This document shows positions 55,196 to 63,510 of a stretch of DNA of 64,000 nt, one piece after another. Within the stretch, counting starts at the first letter, position 1, and every line of letters starts with the position of its first letter. The translations under genes were made by a program, and so were the position numbers. The stretch comes from Altererythrobacter sp. KTW20L. GTDB taxonomy: Bacteria > Pseudomonadota > Alphaproteobacteria > Sphingomonadales > Sphingomonadaceae. The notes under the pieces are model-generated. The model was not told the origin of the DNA and ran no database searches. It saw nothing but the letters and a program-made list of their open reading frames with translations. The stretch is from positions 1-64,000 of the forward strand of contig NZ_JAMFLH010000006.1 in NCBI RefSeq assembly GCF_023501975.1, written 5' to 3'.

Positions 55196-57640
55196 ATGAT
55201 GACCAACCAAATCGCCAAGTTCACGCAACTTCGCACCGCCCTCTATACGGGCACTGCACTGGCGATTATCGGCGCTTCGCTCGTATTGGCTGACCGGGTC
55301 GAGGCCCAGAGCCTGCCGACAGGTGGCAACGTATCGGCCGGGGCCGCCACAATCGATCGGGCCGGAACCAACGTCACCGTGACCCAGACCACGCAGGCGG
55401 CAGCGATCAACTGGGACAGCTTCAGCATCGCGGCAGGAAACTCGGTCAATTTCGTCCAGCCCGATACCACCTCGGTCACGCTCAACCGGGTGCTCGGGAC
55501 CGACCCATCGGTCATTTTCGGCAACCTGATAGCCAACGGACAGGTCTTCGTGATCAACCCGAACGGCGTTCTGTTCGGCGCCACGTCGCAAGTGAACGTG
55601 GGCGGTCTGGTCGCCTCGACGCTGAGCCTCAGCGATGCTGATTTCATGGCGGGTAACTATGCCTTTTCCGGCACCAGCCAGGCTGCGCTCGTCAACGAAG
55701 GGACGCTGACTGCCCGCAGCGGCGGATATGTCGCCCTGCTCGGTGCCAATGTCGATAATCGGGGCCTCGTCTCCGCGCGGCTGGGATCGGTCGTGCTGGC
55801 AGCAGGCGAGCAGATCACGCTCGATATGGCCGGCGACGGATTGCTCAACGTGGCAGTGACTACCGGAGCAGCGCAGGCATTGGTCAGCAATGGCGGGATG
55901 ATCCAGGCCGACGGTGGGCACGTCGTGCTTACCGCCCAGGCGGCGGGCCAGTTGCTCCACACCGTGGTCAACAACAGTGGCATCATCGAAGCGCGCACGA
56001 TCGGTGAACACAATGGTACAATCCTGCTGCTTGCCGATATGCAGGGCGGGACAGTCGAACTTACAGGCACGTTGGACGCGAGCGCACCCGGCGGCGGCGA
56101 TGGCGGCTTTATCGAAACGTCCGCTGCCCATGTGAACATCCGCGACAGTTCCATTGTCACCACCGAGGCGCCTTCGGGCAATACCGGCGAGTGGCTGATC
56201 GACCCGTTCGATTTCATCGTTGGCAGCGGCGGAAATATCAGCGGGGCGACCCTGTCGGCGCTGCTGGTGACCAACAGTGTCACCATAAGCACCATGCCGA
56301 TGTCCGAAGCGACCGTGGCCGGCACTCCGCCGACCACGAGCATGGGCACCACGATCACCGGCGAAGGCGATATCACGATCAACGAGGCAATTGCCTGGAC
56401 CGCTTCGTCAAGCCCGACAACCCTGCGGCTCGAAGCTTTTCGCGACGTCAATATCAACGCCGCCATTACCGCCACCAATGGCAATTTCGTGGCCTGTTGC
56501 GGGCGCGACATCAACGTTGACGCACCCATCACGACCACCAACGGCAGCATCCTGCTGAACGCCGGGCGCGACGTGAACGTGTACCACGTATTGACCACGA
56601 CCGATGGCAACATCGGGCTTTGCGCAGGCCATGATGTCCATATCGAAGACAAGATCACACTCACCCGCGGTTCGACGATCCCGGCACAAAGCCTTGGTCT
56701 GGCGCCGGGGCTGCTGATCATCGTGGGTGCCGCCGACGGCCGCCCGGGGATCGAAAATGGAGCGCTCAGGTTCGATCCGGCCGCGCCGCCCATCACCGTC
56801 ACCGCAACCAACGTGATGATCCATTATAACCCGGTCGACTATTCGACCGATATGGATTTCGCCGACAACTTCGACCCGACGGAAGGGGCCGAGATAGATC
56901 AGCGCATGTTGCTGTTCCCGGACGCCGACAAGATATTCGACGGCACCACCGATGCCGGACTCGACGGCTTCCTGACCACGTCCACCTCCGGCACGCCGAC
57001 GGGCGTGACTTTGGTCGCAGGTCCATCCAGCGAGGCAACTTATGCGAGTGCCGCAGTTGGCGAAAACATCGCCGTGACCTTCACCGGCTATACGCTGGAA
57101 GGGGCGAATGCGGACCAGTATGCGCTGGCAGTGAATTGCTGCGACGATGTTGGCATGACCAGCGGTACGATCACCGCTGCCACGCCGACCCCAACGCCGA
57201 CACCTACGCCGACACCTACTCCCACGCCTACGCCTACACCGACGCCTACTCCCACGCCTACGCCTACGCCTACGCCGACGCCAACTCCGACGCCAACTCC
57301 GACGCCAACTCCGACCCCGACGCCGACGCCGACGCCTACACCGACGCCTACACCGACGCCTACGCCTACGCCTACGCCGATTGTGCTTGTGCCGATTGAT
57401 GGCGGGATTATCGTGGGTGAGACGATATCCGAGATCCCCTTGGTGCCGATCCAATTTGCCAATCTGACTGTCGAAGAGGGAGGTGTTACGGTGCCAGTGA
57501 ACCAGTACCAGCCAGTGCCGCAGCCAGTGCCGCAGCCGGTGGTCGTGCCTGTAGCGCCGCAACCTGCACCTGTGCCAGTCGCGCCAGTGCAGGCCGCGCC
57601 AGCGCCCATCATCTATGCGCCACGACAGGATCGCAATTGA
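55196..57640 (+). CDS. TpsA-type filamentous-haemagglutinin-like exoprotein
   Basis: An 814-residue secreted protein. Signal-like N terminus (about 1-38), then a TPS domain (about 40-290; [40 protein letters not shown]) needed for TpsB recognition, a short beta-helical part, and YDG-like repeat ([16 protein letters not shown]). A Thr-Pro repeat spans about residues 662-728, and the tail is Pro/Val/Gln rich, ending [10 protein letters not shown]. TpsA adhesins are usually far larger, so this is a short, possibly surface-retained form. No toxin domain is seen at the C terminus. ATG 55196; the stop overlaps the next gene by 4 nt. Confidence 0.88.
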   Translation: MMTNQIAKFTQLRTALYTGTALAIIGASLVLADRVEAQSLPTGGNVSAGAATIDRAGTNVTVTQTTQAAAINWDSFSIAAGNSVNFVQPDTTSVTLNRVLGTDPSVIFGNLIANGQVFVINPNGVLFGATSQVNVGGLVASTLSLSDADFMAGNYAFSGTSQAALVNEGTLTARSGGYVALLGANVDNRGLVSARLGSVVLAAGEQITLDMAGDGLLNVAVTTGAAQALVSNGGMIQADGGHVVLTAQAAGQLLHTVVNNSGIIEARTIGEHNGTILLLADMQGGTVELTGTLDASAPGGGDGGFIETSAAHVNIRDSSIVTTEAPSGNTGEWLIDPFDFIVGSGGNISGATLSALLVTNSVTISTMPMSEATVAGTPPTTSMGTTITGEGDITINEAIAWTASSSPTTLRLEAFRDVNINAAITATNGNFVACCGRDINVDAPITTTNGSILLNAGRDVNVYHVLTTTDGNIGLCAGHDVHIEDKITLTRGSTIPAQSLGLAPGLLIIVGAADGRPGIENGALRFDPAAPPITVTATNVMIHYNPVDYSTDMDFADNFDPTEGAEIDQRMLLFPDADKIFDGTTDAGLDGFLTTSTSGTPTGVTLVAGPSSEATYASAAVGENIAVTFTGYTLEGANADQYALAVNCCDDVGMTSGTITAATPTPTPTPTPTPTPTPTPTPTPTPTPTPTPTPTPTPTPTPTPTPTPTPTPTPTPTPTPTPTPTPTPIVLVPIDGGIIVGETISEIPLVPIQFANLTVEEGGVTVPVNQYQPVPQPVPQPVVVPVAPQPAPVPVAPVQAAPAPIIYAPRQDRN
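57181..57380 (+). repeat. Thr-Pro hexanucleotide repeat inside tpsA
   Basis: About 200 nt built of near-identical 6-nt units (ACGCCT/ACGCCG/ACTCCG with variants) encodes about 33 Thr-Pro pairs. Mixed third bases reduce slippage, but the number of units could vary between strains in whole codon pairs without a frameshift. Confidence 0.95.
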
Positions 57641-58284
57641 TCCGCCGCGGAGCCTTTTGGCCGGGCCTGCTTGTCGCAGCGGGCAGTCTTGCAAGCATCG
57701 CGGGTCCTGCCCGGGCGCAGTCGGCCACTTCGATCGAAGTGGTATCCGCCGCTTACGCCAACGGAATGAGCCCCCACATCGTAGCTAGCTGGATAAGCGA
57801 AACTGGCGATGCCGGTGGCCGCCCGTTTATCATTGTCGACAAGCTGTCGGCCCGGGTGCTTGCCTTCGATGGCGAGGGCAAGCTCGTGGGGGAAACCAAC
57901 GCCTTGCTCGGGATGGCGGTGGGCGATGTTTCGCCCCCGGGGATCGGTGAAATGCGCCTGGCCGACATCGGCCCGGCAATGCGGATCACCCCTGCTGGCC
58001 GGTTCGAGGCGCATCTTGGGCGCAATCTGGCTGGTTCACTGATCCTGTGGGTGGATTATGATGAGGCGTTGTCGCTGCATCCTGTGGTGACTTCGAATGC
58101 CAGTGAACAACGGCAGCACCGCCTGTCCACACCGACCCCGCTCGACAACCGCATATCGTTCGGCTGCATCAACGTACCGGCGGCATTTTTCACCGAGGTG
58201 GTCGTGTCGCTGTTCGAAAGCGCCAATGGCCTGGTTTACATCCTGCCCGATGATCCCTCCGGCGGCCTTCCCCTATCGCAATAG
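57637..58284 (+). CDS. L,D-transpeptidase (YkuD)-like secreted protein
   Basis: A 215-residue exported protein: signal peptide (about 1-28, [20 protein letters not shown]), then a YkuD-like domain with [20 protein letters not shown], which carries the His...S-x-GC-x-N signature of L,D-transpeptidases; the nucleophile is the Cys in FGCIN. Start TTG 57637 overlaps the tpsA stop (TTGA), with AGGA 6 nt upstream, so translation is coupled. The family cross-links peptidoglycan or attaches proteins to it in the periplasm. The Gly replacing the second conserved residue before the Cys should be checked for activity. Confidence 0.75.
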   Translation: MIRRGAFWPGLLVAAGSLASIAGPARAQSATSIEVVSAAYANGMSPHIVASWISETGDAGGRPFIIVDKLSARVLAFDGEGKLVGETNALLGMAVGDVSPPGIGEMRLADIGPAMRITPAGRFEAHLGRNLAGSLILWVDYDEALSLHPVVTSNASEQRQHRLSTPTPLDNRISFGCINVPAAFFTEVVVSLFESANGLVYILPDDPSGGLPLSQ

Positions 58285-58372
58285 TGCCAAGGCGGCGGGC
58301 CGGGCATAAGCTGTGGTCCGCGTAGTCGACATCCGAAGGAAATTCGGACCCGGCGACATCCACCACGACGGT

Positions 58373-60016
58373 TCAGCCCGCCGGGTAATCTGCGTAAAAA
58401 TCGTTCGGCCAGCGAAAGTTGGTGAATGTCAGCGAGACGCTGAAATCTGCCGCCACAACCTGGTGCCACCATCCCAACGGAATGAACAAGGCTTGCCCGG
58501 GTGCAAGTTCGACGCGGTGGATCGCGATGTCAGCCAGTTCTGGAAACTGATCCAGATCGGCATTCTCAAGATCCTCGAACTGGCTGAAGACGTGGGTATC
58601 GTTTCGCAGTTTTGCGGTTTCGCCTGGCGGCACGAGTAGCACGTGCTTGGTGCCGGTTATCTGCACCAGCAGCTTGTTGGTCAGATCGTGATGAAGCGGC
58701 GTGAAGGTGCCTGCTGCACCAATCCAGATCATTCCTTTTGCATCGGGCGACTGAGGATCGAGAAGGTGTTCGATCGTGCCGATGTCACTGCCAAGAGGCG
58801 CGAATGCTGCCCGGTTGGTGGCGCTGTTGTAGGCCGTGATATAGGCATCATTTCCGTCCGCCGCCCCTTCGACCAGGTCGATGAAGTCATCGAATGGCAT
58901 GGCATTGCGGTGATGATCCTTGTTGCGCTCATACCGTTCTGCACCCGAGCGGTTGCTCTGGAATTCGATTGCCGACGAACCAACTTTCTCCTTCAGATAG
59001 GACGGTGTCCACAGGCTGAGCGCAGGCCAGTTTTCGACTTCTCCAGTCAGTACGACCGGAAGATTCAGCGCATAGTGCGTGGCGAGGAAGTCGTCCGCCG
59101 ACATGGTATGGTGCTGCACGACCGCAGGATTGCGAGGCGCGAGCCCGCGCAGCCTAAGGAGCGAGCGCTGAAGCCACTCCCGCTTCCCCTGCGCCAGATC
59201 AGGAGGGGCAACCTGAGGTATGGTGGGAAGCAATTCCTCGCCTTGCAGTCCGGTCGAACCGGCCTGTTGCAGCACTTTGACGGCGCCTTGAAACGCGGGC
59301 GACCTCAGCTTTGCCTGATGGTCCGGCACATGGGGGCATCCCGATGCATCGAGGCCGCGGTAATAGAACTTCTGCCATTTTTCTGATGGCGAGGCAGGCG
59401 GGTCGGCTTCCATCCGCTTCTGGAATGCGTCCCGGCTCCTGCTCCATTCTGCAAATTGTTCCTCCAGCTGCGGTGCTTCGCCCAGCGGAACCACGCGCGG
59501 TTCGAATTGCTCGATGACACCGCGCTGCACGGGGAAGAAAAACGCGAACGGTTCGTTTTCCTCGAACTGGATGCGGTGCCCGGGCCGAGTGAAGCGCCAG
59601 TTCATGGTGAAGGTGAAAGGCGACCAGTCAGTCTCGATCACACCAACCAGCGGCGCGATGCCGTCCTTCATGGCGTTGGGCGAACCACCGACGAGGATGT
59701 TCCAACCGGGCGGTGTGCGCAAGATTCCGGCAATGTGGAAAGTGAGGATCCCGCTGCCGAACAGCGCTTCGGGATGGTCCGACTGCCTTGCTCCGGGGTC
59801 AACGGCTATTTCCACGTCGCCAGGTGCAGGCCCGCCGTTCCATTCCGCGCTGAAACCGCACGGCGACAGCATCTCCCACCCATGGCTGTTGGCAATTGAT
59901 AGCGGCAGGCAGCGATAGGCGAAGGATTCGGGCGTCTGGTCCATCCATTCGCGCCGGGACGATGCCGGACGGATCCTCGGCTCCCAACCATCGTGGGTAT
60001 AGCAAATAAGCTCCAT
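58373..60016 (-). CDS. DUF6065-JmjC (cupin_8) fusion protein
   Basis: A 547-residue fusion. The N-terminal part (about 1-235) matches DUF6065 (MELICYTHDGWEPRIRPASS; LPLSIANSHGWEMLSPCGFS; WNILVGGSPNAMKDGIAPL). The C-terminal part (about 290-545) is a cupin_8/JmjC-like Fe(II)/2-oxoglutarate oxygenase: iron ligands in FTPLHHDLTNKLLVQI and in LGWWHQVVAADFSVSL. Similar JmjC proteins hydroxylate proteins or peptides. ATG 60016 begins at the homology; ATG 60043 adds 9 residues. No membrane or signal segment is seen. The function of DUF6065 is unknown. Confidence 0.8.
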   Translation of the reverse strand: MELICYTHDGWEPRIRPASSRREWMDQTPESFAYRCLPLSIANSHGWEMLSPCGFSAEWNGGPAPGDVEIAVDPGARQSDHPEALFGSGILTFHIAGILRTPPGWNILVGGSPNAMKDGIAPLVGVIETDWSPFTFTMNWRFTRPGHRIQFEENEPFAFFFPVQRGVIEQFEPRVVPLGEAPQLEEQFAEWSRSRDAFQKRMEADPPASPSEKWQKFYYRGLDASGCPHVPDHQAKLRSPAFQGAVKVLQQAGSTGLQGEELLPTIPQVAPPDLAQGKREWLQRSLLRLRGLAPRNPAVVQHHTMSADDFLATHYALNLPVVLTGEVENWPALSLWTPSYLKEKVGSSAIEFQSNRSGAERYERNKDHHRNAMPFDDFIDLVEGAADGNDAYITAYNSATNRAAFAPLGSDIGTIEHLLDPQSPDAKGMIWIGAAGTFTPLHHDLTNKLLVQITGTKHVLLVPPGETAKLRNDTHVFSQFEDLENADLDQFPELADIAIHRVELAPGQALFIPLGWWHQVVAADFSVSLTFTNFRWPNDFYADYPAG

Positions 60017-60043
60017 CACAGACAATGATCCGTGTGGCCGCAT

Positions 60044-60715
60044 TTAGTCAAGCGAGCGCGGAGGAAGCTGGGCTACGGCTATCCCATCTGCGCACATCAC
60101 CGCCATTGGCGGGCGCAACCCGGAGGGCTGTTCAATTCGCCTAACCTGCGAAGATTTCGGGAATGATGTGCGATCAAAGGCAGGGAAAATTTTTGCGCAG
60201 TGCGGGGGAGGGGACGCTTCAGAACCCGGAGGGAGAAGACGCAATTTCATGCAAGTCACTCCCCACGGCGATTGTAAGGCAAATCTGGGCGTCGGTGCGG
60301 GAACCTTGCGTCGCGCGATCAACCTGGAGTTTGTATGCCGGGGGGGCTGATCTTGCAGCCGCAACGTGGTTCGGCCCATCCAGCGCCGCATTTCCGCTCC
60401 GGTCAGCCACCGGGCGTCGTCGAATGGCACCGAATTGGTCATGGCATAGAACCGTGTGGCTTCACCCATGGTCATGCCCATTTCGCGGTAATAGACTAGG
60501 TACTTGGCATGTTCGGGCGCATTGGAAGCATAGTCCCATGCGCCCCTTCCGCGATCGTCAAGCCAGGCGTGGACGGCAAACTCCGCGTCGTCGGCAATCG
60601 ATCGGGTTGTGCCGGCCAGGAACAGGTCAACTGCGCCAGAGCGCACCGAACCGCCTGCGGGCACCTCGGCCGTACCGGACCGAGCCCATTCCCAAGCCGT
60701 TGATATGGCGCATGT
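60044..60715 (-). pseudogene. 5'-truncated exported-hydrolase-like gene
   Basis: The frame reads GGSVRSGAVDLFLAGTTRSI, VHAWLDDRGRGAWDYASNAP, YYREMGMTMGEATRFYAMTN and ARWLTGAEMRRW, which match the C-terminal half of a family of exported alpha/beta-hydrolase-like or ClpP-like proteins (COG3904-type). The N-terminal half is missing: upstream of about 60715 the sequence becomes the integrase remnant. After about 60350 the frame runs on into non-family sequence up to the stop at 60044. My family placement is from memory of the motif and is moderate. Confidence 0.5.
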
Positions 60716-60720
60716 CAGTC

Positions 60721-61095
60721 CTACCCATCGCGCGCCACTGGAAGCGCCACAATGTCGGCTTCCCTGCGCAGCTGATCAAGATAGTCCGCCCACCACTGCG
60801 CCATCGCAACCCGTTCCTTCCAGTGCGCGCCGCGATGGTATGAGGCGCATACCTTATCGCTGTCCTAGCGCGCGAGCGCGCGTTCGATCGCATCGGGAGA
60901 CCATTTGTTGGATTCGTTCAGTAGCGTGCTTGCCATTGCCCTGAAGCCATGCGCGGTCATCTCATCGCAACCATAGCCCAATCGTCTCAACGCGCCATTG
61001 ACAGTGTTTAGGGCGAAAAGACCTTTCTCGTCGGTCAGCTTGTAGGGCTTTTCTCGCGGCTTCGCGTTTCGGAGAGCTGTCACTGAAATTGCCAT
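60721..61095 (-). pseudogene. P4-type integrase remnant with internal deletion
   Basis: The first 27 codons (MAISVTALRNAKPREKPYKL at ATG 61095) are the start of a P4-type tyrosine integrase. They are joined directly to the C-terminal end (MTAHGFRAMASTLLNESNKW, containing the H-x-x-R box, then YHRGAHWKERVAMAQWWADY). About 250 central residues are gone, and a TAG at 60865-60867 interrupts the catalytic end where SDKV follows. The final stop is at 60721. The gene is dead but marks a former integrated element next to the tRNA fragment at 61261-61304. Confidence 0.85.
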
Positions 61096-61260
61096 TTGGG
61101 GGCCACGCCGTTTCTGCTTCGCTGAATGGCCCCCGCCATGCCCCCCAATTTTCCCCGATTGCGGGCGTACATTGGCGAGCAACAGTGGATGAGATATTGC
61201 GTAAAATACCAGAAATATTGGGTTTTTGCAACCATTCGCAGGCTTTGACCAATGGGCTGA

Positions 61261-61304
61261 TGGTGCGCTTACAGGACTCGAACCTGTGACCCCCGCATTA
61301 CGAA
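61261..61304 (-). other. Attachment-site copy: 3' half of tRNA-Thr(CGU)
   Basis: On the minus strand 44 nt read as the 3' half of a tRNA: anticodon loop TTCGTAA, 3' anticodon stem TGCGG, variable loop, a perfect T-arm around GGTTCGAGTCC, acceptor strand AAGCGCA and CCA. The 5' half is absent: past 61304 the stem partner CCGCA is missing. The crossover at the anticodon loop fits P4-type integrases, whose remnant starts 166 nt downstream in the same orientation. Confidence 0.82.
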
Positions 61305-61550
61305 GTCCTGGGATAGATCGAATTTTAGGTATGTATTACAGTATATTGCGTCAAATTTGGCGTGGGCAAGGCGGTTTACCCAAACGGTTTCCAAACGCGC
61401 TGAACTTCCGGATCTGGGAGTTGCCTGCTGAAAGTGCTTTCACTTGGGAACGTGGTGATGGCGTGCCCCATACCAGACCCGTTGAAAATTAGGCAAAAAC
61501 CCCGATCGGCCATGGCCTTCAGGCGAAAGGGTTGCCTCACGCCACTGTTC
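61305..61550. other. AT-richer junction region of the island
   Basis: About 245 nt between the attachment-site copy and the GIY-YIG gene, with A+T-rich stretches (for example around 61320-61360) unlike the surrounding chromosome. No gene, terminator or promoter is recognised. Confidence 0.5.
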
Positions 61551-62354
61551 TTAACCTCTGGCAGCCATCATTTCTGCCACTTCGATCATATCTTGCCATT
61601 CGCGGCTGCCGACTCGGAAGGTCCAATCCTGCGGCTTCTGGTACCAAGAAATGTTGCCCCGGAGCCCGTGACGGTACGACTTAGCGTTAAGCCCATAGCG
61701 AAGCGCAATCGCTTCTGCTGTGTCGATCTCTGCTCCGATTGGCCGTCTCAGCGCCAGCGACCGGTCGCTGGGTGGCATTGGTGCTTGCTGGCCAAATCCG
61801 TTGCTGCGGAGAACATCACTTGGGCTAGCAAACCCTCCAGCCGCACCTTGCAGCTTGGCGAAGATCACCCGCCGGGCATCTGCAATCATGCGATGCTGCG
61901 GCGTTTGCTCGCACTTGGTCAGATTCAGTGGCGGAGCAAATTGGTTAACCAGCTCTGTTTCCCGGGCATCGGGGTCCTCGCAAAGCTCTACGGAAAGTTC
62001 TAGATTTGCGTGCATCCAAGAGCTGAGTCGCTGCTCAGAAGGGGCGTCCAACCCCCATGTGTCCGGCGAATTTGGTTTCGGTATCAAAATGGGGATGAGT
62101 CTGAGCTGGTCCATCAACAGGGCCGAGAGACTTTTGCGCGGAGAGTGGTTTCGGGTCCTACCGGCGAAATGGCACCTTCCGAGCAATCCCTTTCGATTGG
62201 CGGCAAGGCCAATGTAAGCAAGACCGAACGGGCCCGGCACCACGCCGGGCAAATCAGCGCCCTCTCGAAGAAACAAGGCGTAAACGCCCTTATCTGTGCT
62301 CAGAGTGATGCTGGACCTAGGTCCCCTGTGCCAGGTTTCCAGTGCTGTCGGCAT
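61551..62354 (-). CDS. GIY-YIG nuclease-like protein
   Basis: A 267-residue protein with a GIY-YIG-type domain: GVYALFLR (residues 23-30), GLAYIGLA (44-51), then an Arg-containing LLGRCHFAGRT and the downstream ETELVNQFAPPLNLTKCEQ, where the Glu fits the metal-binding position. The C-terminal part (about 160-267) is of unknown type. ATG 62354 follows GGGAG by 9 nt; an ATG at 62411 would overlap the divergent TIR gene. It is divergent from the TIR-domain gene with 33 nt between starts. GIY-YIG enzymes cut DNA in restriction, repair or mobility; a defence role is plausible by context. Confidence 0.7.
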   Translation of the reverse strand: MPTALETWHRGPRSSITLSTDKGVYALFLREGADLPGVVPGPFGLAYIGLAANRKGLLGRCHFAGRTRNHSPRKSLSALLMDQLRLIPILIPKPNSPDTWGLDAPSEQRLSSWMHANLELSVELCEDPDARETELVNQFAPPLNLTKCEQTPQHRMIADARRVIFAKLQGAAGGFASPSDVLRSNGFGQQAPMPPSDRSLALRRPIGAEIDTAEAIALRYGLNAKSYRHGLRGNISWYQKPQDWTFRVGSREWQDMIEVAEMMAARG

Positions 62355-62387
62355 AGATGGTCGCTCCCAAAATCCCCTTACGCCCTG

Positions 62388-62732
62388 ATGGCAGATATAT
62401 TCGTAAGTCATGCAACCGCCGATAAGGCGCTGGCCCGCCTGCTCGTGGATTTGCTGAAGGAGGGCATCGGAGTGCCTGGCAGCGCGATATTCTGTAGCAG
62501 CCTCAAAGGACATGGAGTCCCATTTACTGCCGACTTTAACCATTACATGAAGGATCAGATCCAGCAGCCCAAGTTGGTCTTCCTGCTGATGACGCCGGCC
62601 TATTTGGAAAGTTCCTTTTGTCTGATGGAGTTGGGAGCAGCGTGGGCTAAATCGCTCAAGGCTTTGGCGATCGTCGTGCCACCAGTAGGGTTCGACGTGG
62701 TCACCAAAACGTTGGGCTTGAAAGCAGGCTGA
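62388..62732 (+). CDS. TIR-domain protein, short
   Basis: A 114-residue protein that is nearly all TIR domain: MADIFVSHATADKALARLLV, GVPGSAIFCSSLKGHGVPFT, LVFLLMTPAYLESSFCLMEL (the Glu before GAAW is at the usual catalytic position). Bacterial TIR domains hydrolyse NAD+ or make cyclic-ADPR signals in defence systems such as Thoeris and CBASS. The gene lacks a clear ribosome site. It ends at TGA 62732 directly after TLGLKAG; related proteins often continue beyond this point, so it may be 3'-truncated. Its start is only 33 nt from that of the GIY-YIG gene. Confidence 0.78.
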   Translation: MADIFVSHATADKALARLLVDLLKEGIGVPGSAIFCSSLKGHGVPFTADFNHYMKDQIQQPKLVFLLMTPAYLESSFCLMELGAAWAKSLKALAIVVPPVGFDVVTKTLGLKAG

Positions 62733-62826
62733 TGGAGTACCGATGGAAGCTGATGACCTTAGCTTCTGGGAGTATCATCTCGATTTGTGACGACAGGTGT
62801 CGTTCCCCAGATCAGAGGGTAAAGCT

Positions 62827-63432
62827 GTGGGAAGGAAAGTACACTCAGGCGAGGTGAAAAACGGGCTCGATAAGGCGTGGGCGCAGATCGTTTGGATTCG
62901 TGATAACCTTGTCGGCATTGAGATGAAAGGTGATCATCGACATCGCATCCCGTCGCAGCTCCTTGATTTAGCAATTGAACACGCCACGGGCATCCTTAAT
63001 CTAATCGCGGCGAATATCTCTGCGAGTGCTTTTGCGTTGGTGCGCAGTGAGTTCGAGTGTTTCGTACGCGGGGCTTGGCTGTACCATTGCGCCAGCGACG
63101 CCGAGATCGAGACCTTCATCGCCAAGGATCGGATCGACCCATCATTTGGGGCTATGATCGAGGCGATCGAGCAAAAGCCGGGCTTCGACAGCAAGTTTCT
63201 GTCGATGGTTAAGGACAGCGCCATGAAGGCAATGCACGGCTACCAGCCGCGCCACCCAGCTGGTCTTGCCGCACCCTTGCTCGCCCTGGAGCGTGAGTAC
63301 GCCTCTCGACTTGAACCCGCTTGGCTTCAAGGGATTGCCTTGGGAAGTTGCGCTGTTGCAGCGCTTGCCGGAACGCGCTCGGAAGTCTCTATCGGTCGTG
63401 ATGCCGGATGGCGTTCTCTTTCGGGAGACTAA
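62827..63432 (+). pseudogene. DUF6988-type protein, 3'-truncated and fused to other sequence
   Basis: Up to about 63240 the frame matches DUF6988-type proteins associated with phage and defence loci: LDKAWAQIVWIRDNLVGIEM, LLDLAIEHATGILNLIAANI, FALVRSEFECFVRGAWLYHC and FDSKFLSMVKDSAMKAMHGY. After HGY, where the family continues with a conserved THGG-like segment, the sequence changes to unrelated DNA and runs on to a stop at 63432. GTG 62827 follows GAGGG; GTG 62797 is an alternative. The protein is probably not functional. Confidence 0.6.
63242..63308 (-). pseudogene. P-loop NTPase scrap (VapE/primase-like)
   Basis: On the minus strand about 22 codons read GVLTLQGEQGCGKTSWVARL, a good Walker A (GEQGCGKT) in the context seen in VapE-like or mobile-element NTPases. 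Flanking codons on both sides are antisense to other fragments. It is too short to be a gene and looks like a fossil insert between two other scraps. Confidence 0.45.
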
Positions 63433-63510
63433 AGCGGAGTCCGATTTGCGAAGGTGTCTGGTGGAAGATCACGGCGTGACCGTCATGAGTTTGCCGCCCG
63501 GGGTTTTACG
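63310..63510 (+). pseudogene. DNA-methylase-like fragment (HsdM type)
   Basis: In the plus frame that starts near 63266, SVVMPDGVLFRETKAESDLR and LVEDHGVTVMSLPPGVL resemble the block after the catalytic motif of N6-adenine methylases of type I systems. Both ends are missing: the frame becomes non-family after PGVL, where the hsdR fragment begins in another frame. It is probably the remains of hsdM next to hsdR. The match is by motif only. Confidence 0.5.

Noticed and set aside
57181-57380. Possible CRISPR-like direct repeat array
   Set aside because: The units are 6 nt with no spacers and encode Thr-Pro inside tpsA; no cas gene lies nearby.
57088-57612. Gly-Val-rich 174-codon frame on the minus strand opposite the Thr-Pro repeat
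   Set aside because: It is the antisense of a repeat in tpsA and has no start context.
61261-61304. A complete tRNA gene
   Set aside because: Only the 3' half from the anticodon loop is present; the D-arm and the 5' acceptor strand are missing.
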